A stretch of DNA of 64,000 nucleotides from Litorimonas sp051251645 (GTDB lineage Bacteria > Pseudomonadota > Alphaproteobacteria > Caulobacterales > Maricaulaceae): the NCBI GenBank assembly GCA_051251645.1, contig JBPOEY010000002.1, positions 372,001 through 436,000 of the forward strand. The letters are read 5' to 3'. Positions 63,740-64,000 of the stretch are shown here, in pieces. The notes under the pieces were generated by a model. That model had not been told where the DNA came from. It did no database searches and was given only the letters and a program-made list of their open reading frames with translations. The position numbers and the translations under genes were made by a program. Every line of letters starts with the position of its first letter. Position 1 is the stretch's first letter.

Positions 63740-64000
63740 CCCGTCGCAGACGCAATCTGGCCAAAACCAGAGTCAGAGCCAACAGGTGACGTCCCACACA
63801 CCGTCTGATCAAACCATGTTAGGCCGGACCGCATCCGGTCTCTTCTGGATGATGCGCTATCTGGAACGGATGGAGAATACGGCGCGCCTCGTCGATGCTG
63901 GGTTTCGGATGTCGCTCACCCGGTCTCGCACCCAACGTAGCGAATGGGAATCCGTTCTTACCACAGCAAGCGTCAAAGACACCTATTTAGAGACGCATGA
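63732..64000 (+). CDS. Alpha-E domain protein, N-terminal part
   Basis: The first 89 codons are present; the gene runs off the window. After a 28-residue Gln/Ser-rich lead, MLGRTASGLFWMMRYLERMEN and TARLVDAGFRMSLTRS match the alpha-E (DUF403) family, an all-helical protein paired with circularly permuted ATP-grasp enzymes. The ATG at 63732 lies 8 bases before the end of the neighbour's gene, so translation is coupled. The function of the pair is not established. Confidence 0.9.
   Translation, partial: MSSPSQTQSGQNQSQSQQVTSHTPSDQTMLGRTASGLFWMMRYLERMENTARLVDAGFRMSLTRSRTQRSEWESVLTTASVKDTYLETH

Overview
The window looks like chromosome from an alphaproteobacterium, probably a marine Caulobacterales/Hyphomonadales-type lineage. 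This is inferred from the kinds of protein present: a DUF2793 protein, a very large TonB-dependent receptor with an STN domain, a cyanophycin operon, a circularly permuted ATP-grasp/alpha-E pair and a NodT-type efflux outer-membrane factor. There is no rRNA, tRNA or CRISPR array that I can see. By eye, the polysaccharide region (about 2.4-38 kb) is A+T-richer than the flank to its right (39-64 kb).

Region 1 (1-38.8 kb) is a large surface-polysaccharide locus. It opens with the 3' end of a phosphomannomutase/phosphoglucomutase, a decayed GDP-fucose synthase next to an intact GDP-mannose dehydratase (gmd), and an IS3-family transposase remnant. Then come dTDP-rhamnose genes (rmlB-rmlD-rmlA, with rmlC 7.5 kb away) and a tight operon of DprE1-like, DprE2-like, epimerase, FAD-oxidoreductase, GtrA, methyltransferase and TVP38 genes. 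Next are a GT2 glycosyltransferase with an epimerase, two sulfotransferase-like proteins, an acyltransferase with two SGNH domains, and a Wzm/Wzt-type ABC exporter. A GT39-like membrane glycosyltransferase and an 1824-residue protein follow; the latter joins a sulfotransferase-like domain, coiled coil, YPDI-type repeats, GT4, GT2 and a second GT4. The block closes with an AlgI/AlgX-like O-acetylation pair, a HAD-UbiA fusion and UDP-glucose dehydrogenase. Together these genes suggest a rhamnose-containing, O-acylated and perhaps sulfated polymer. A polyprenyl-phosphate-linked pentofuranose donor (the mycobacterial DPA route) is probably made as well.

Region 2 (39.2-46.2 kb) is a nitrogen-storage module: cyanophycinase, cyanophycin synthetase, a stand-alone Mur-ligase-like homologue and an isoaspartyl peptidase. 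Together they could make cyanophycin and degrade it to free aspartate and arginine. A small membrane-protein gene broken by one in-frame stop lies inside the module.

Region 3 (46.4-53.6 kb) holds an ABC-F ATPase, a saccharopine-dehydrogenase-like oxidoreductase, and a four-gene tripartite ABC exporter operon (permease, ATPase, HlyD adaptor, outer-membrane factor) on the minus strand.

Region 4 (53.7-62.1 kb, minus strand) is a sigma/FecR/TonB receptor group with a large M16 metalloprotease lipoprotein, possibly a system for importing and digesting a peptide or protein. The window ends with a circularly permuted ATP-grasp gene overlapping the start of an alpha-E gene. All function calls come from motif and family recognition by reading; no database search was run.
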